A stretch of 5,598 nucleotides of DNA from Phycisphaeraceae bacterium. GTDB lineage: Bacteria; Planctomycetota; Phycisphaerae; Phycisphaerales; UBA1924. The stretch covers positions 1 through 5,598 of the forward strand of contig WUAK01000191.1 in assembly GCA_009827205.1 (NCBI GenBank), written 5' to 3'. Below the pieces are notes generated by a model. The model ran no database searches, was not told the origin of the DNA, and worked only from the letters and a program-made list of their open reading frames with translations. Made by a program: the position numbers and the translations under genes. This document shows, one piece after another, positions 4,588 through 5,598 of this stretch. The first letter of the stretch is position 1. Each line of letters starts with the position of its first letter.

Positions 4588-5598
4588 CACCCATCTTTGG
4601 CGCGTAGAGGCGCATCGCGTCCCGCGTGTCGACAACCAGTTTCGAATGCTCGGCGATCATCTCGTAGTCGAACGCCGAGTGGTTCGTGGAGATGACTACC
4701 GCGTCGTACGACGCGAGTGTCTCGGGCGTGACCTCGACGCTCGTCAGACCAAGGTCGTAGTGGCGCATCTTCCAAGTGGCCCCGATGTGCGGGTCGCTGT
4801 AGTCAACGCGGGCGACACGCTCGCGCAGCAGTTCGATGAGCTCGAAACTCGGGCTCTCTCGGACGTCATCCACATCGGGCTTGTACGCGAGCCCGAGGAC
4901 GAGCACACTGGCCCTCTTCGCCGCCAGGATCCGCTCTTCGAGCGCCCTGGCGGTTTTCTCAACGACATACGCGGGCATCGCGTGGTTGATCTCACCCGCC
5001 AGTTCGATGAACTTCGCGTCGTGCCCGATCTCCTTGGCACGCCACGCGAGGTAGTACGGGTCGATCGGGATGCAGTGGCCACCAAGACCGGGCCCGGGCC
5101 AGAAGGCCTGGAACCCAAAGGGCTTCGTCGCCGCGGCCCGGATGACCTCGAACACGTCGATGTCCATGTCCGACAGGATGACTTTCATCTCGTTGACGAG
5201 CGCGATGTTCACGGCGCGGTAGACGTTCTCGAGGATCTTCGCCGCCTCGGCGACCTCTGCCGATGAGACGGGCACGATCTCCTTGATACCGATGCGGTAC
5301 AGCTTCGCTGCCAGATCCGTAGCGGTCTCGTCGAGACCACCGACGAGCTTCGGGATCGTCGCCGTCGCATGGCTCTTGCGGCCCGGGTCCTCTCGTTCGG
5401 GGCTGAACGCCACAAGAAAGTCCTCGCCAGACTCGAGTACTGTGCCAACCGCCTTTGCACCCTCGTAGATCGCATCAAGAAACTCACGCCGAGTCGTCCC
5501 CGGATAGGTCGTTGACTCAAGCACGCTCAGCTGGCCAGGCCGCCGCGCCATCCCGATGTCACGACCTGTCGTTACGACGTACGACAGATCGGGCTCAC
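4568..5598 (-). CDS. Nucleotide-sugar dehydrogenase, WbpA/UDP-N-acetylglucosamine 6-dehydrogenase type (N-terminus beyond right edge)
   Basis: This family oxidises C6 of a UDP-hexose to the uronic acid in two NAD+-dependent steps through a thiohemiacetal on cysteine. Visible are 342 residues. The frame stays open through the edge (the upstream residues read EPDLSYVVTTGRDIG), so the methionine at 5549-5551 is internal; roughly 90 residues with the N-terminal Rossmann glycine motif are missing. Visible blocks are VLESTTYPGTT, FSPEREDPGR, SAEVAEAAKILENVYRAVNI (central helix), TKPFGFQAFWPGPG followed by LGGHCIPIDPYYLAWRAKEI with the catalytic Cys (codon 5072-5074), and GLAYKPDVDDVRESPS of the C-terminal UDP-binding domain. 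The TKPFGF block and the GHCIPIDPYYL form favour the WbpA/TviB (UDP-GlcNAc or UDP-GalNAc) branch over UDP-glucose dehydrogenases, by memory of those proteins. The role is probably precursor supply for surface polysaccharide. The stop TGA lies six bases from the convergent dockerin-like gene. Confidence 0.94.
   Translation of the reverse strand, partial: EPDLSYVVTTGRDIGMARRPGQLSVLESTTYPGTTRREFLDAIYEGAKAVGTVLESGEDFLVAFSPEREDPGRKSHATATIPKLVGGLDETATDLAAKLYRIGIKEIVPVSSAEVAEAAKILENVYRAVNIALVNEMKVILSDMDIDVFEVIRAAATKPFGFQAFWPGPGLGGHCIPIDPYYLAWRAKEIGHDAKFIELAGEINHAMPAYVVEKTARALEERILAAKRASVLVLGLAYKPDVDDVRESPSFELIELLRERVARVDYSDPHIGATWKMRHYDLGLTSVEVTPETLASYDAVVISTNHSAFDYEMIAEHSKLVVDTRDAMRLYAPKMGDRLVRA

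Noticed and set aside
4646..5266. Long plus-strand open frame (206 codons)
   Set aside because: It mirrors the sugar dehydrogenase on the opposite strand, shows no recognisable domain, and has the Arg/Asp/Val pattern expected from reading that gene backwards.
1..5598. Insertion sequences, CRISPR arrays, tRNA/rRNA genes, toxin-antitoxin pairs or phage genes
   Set aside because: No transposase or integrase motifs, no regularly spaced repeats, no tRNA-like cloverleaf noticed, and no small gene pair outside the genes listed.

Overview
The window reads as GC-rich chromosomal DNA from a planctomycete, most likely of the class Phycisphaerae. The best taxonomic clue is the secreted protein at 3368-4561. 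It ends in two dockerin-like repeats sharing the core DFTAWI and a terminal GPNC, a C-terminal style I associate with Phycisphaerales exoproteins. The placement is from memory of families; no database search was run.

Layout, left to right. (1) The C-terminal tail of a probable short-chain dehydrogenase enters from the left edge on + (<1-211). (2) ispF, the MEP-pathway cyclodiphosphate synthase, lies on - (208-720); its stop codon overlaps that of the dehydrogenase. (3) A 124-bp divergent intergenic region (721-844) holds a 7-bp inverted repeat. (4) A + strand run follows: a small lipoprotein of unknown function (845-1366), a FecCD/BtuC-type permease (1417-2460) and its ABC ATPase (2457-3263, GTG start overlapping the permease stop). 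(5) A 104-bp lower-GC gap (3264-3367) holds a T-rich run, a 7-nt direct repeat and a perfect 8-bp inverted repeat. (6) The secreted, aspartate-rich dockerin-like protein is on + (3368-4561). (7) A nucleotide-sugar dehydrogenase of the WbpA/UDP-GlcNAc 6-dehydrogenase type is on - and runs off the right edge (4568->5598). An 8-bp hairpin sits at the convergent junction of the last two genes.

How the genes work together. Only the permease and ATPase form a clear functional unit: the inner-membrane part of an importer for an iron-siderophore, haem, cobalamin or similar chelate. No substrate-binding protein or TonB-dependent receptor is visible, so the substrate cannot be named. The upstream lipoprotein may be co-transcribed with them (50-nt gap) but does not look like a binding protein. 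ispF belongs to isoprenoid precursor synthesis, and the sugar dehydrogenase to surface-polysaccharide precursor synthesis. I found no mobile element, CRISPR array, RNA gene or riboswitch, and no convincing evidence of a new multi-gene system. The least-explained items are the lipoprotein, the dockerin-like exoprotein and the short symmetrical sequences between genes.
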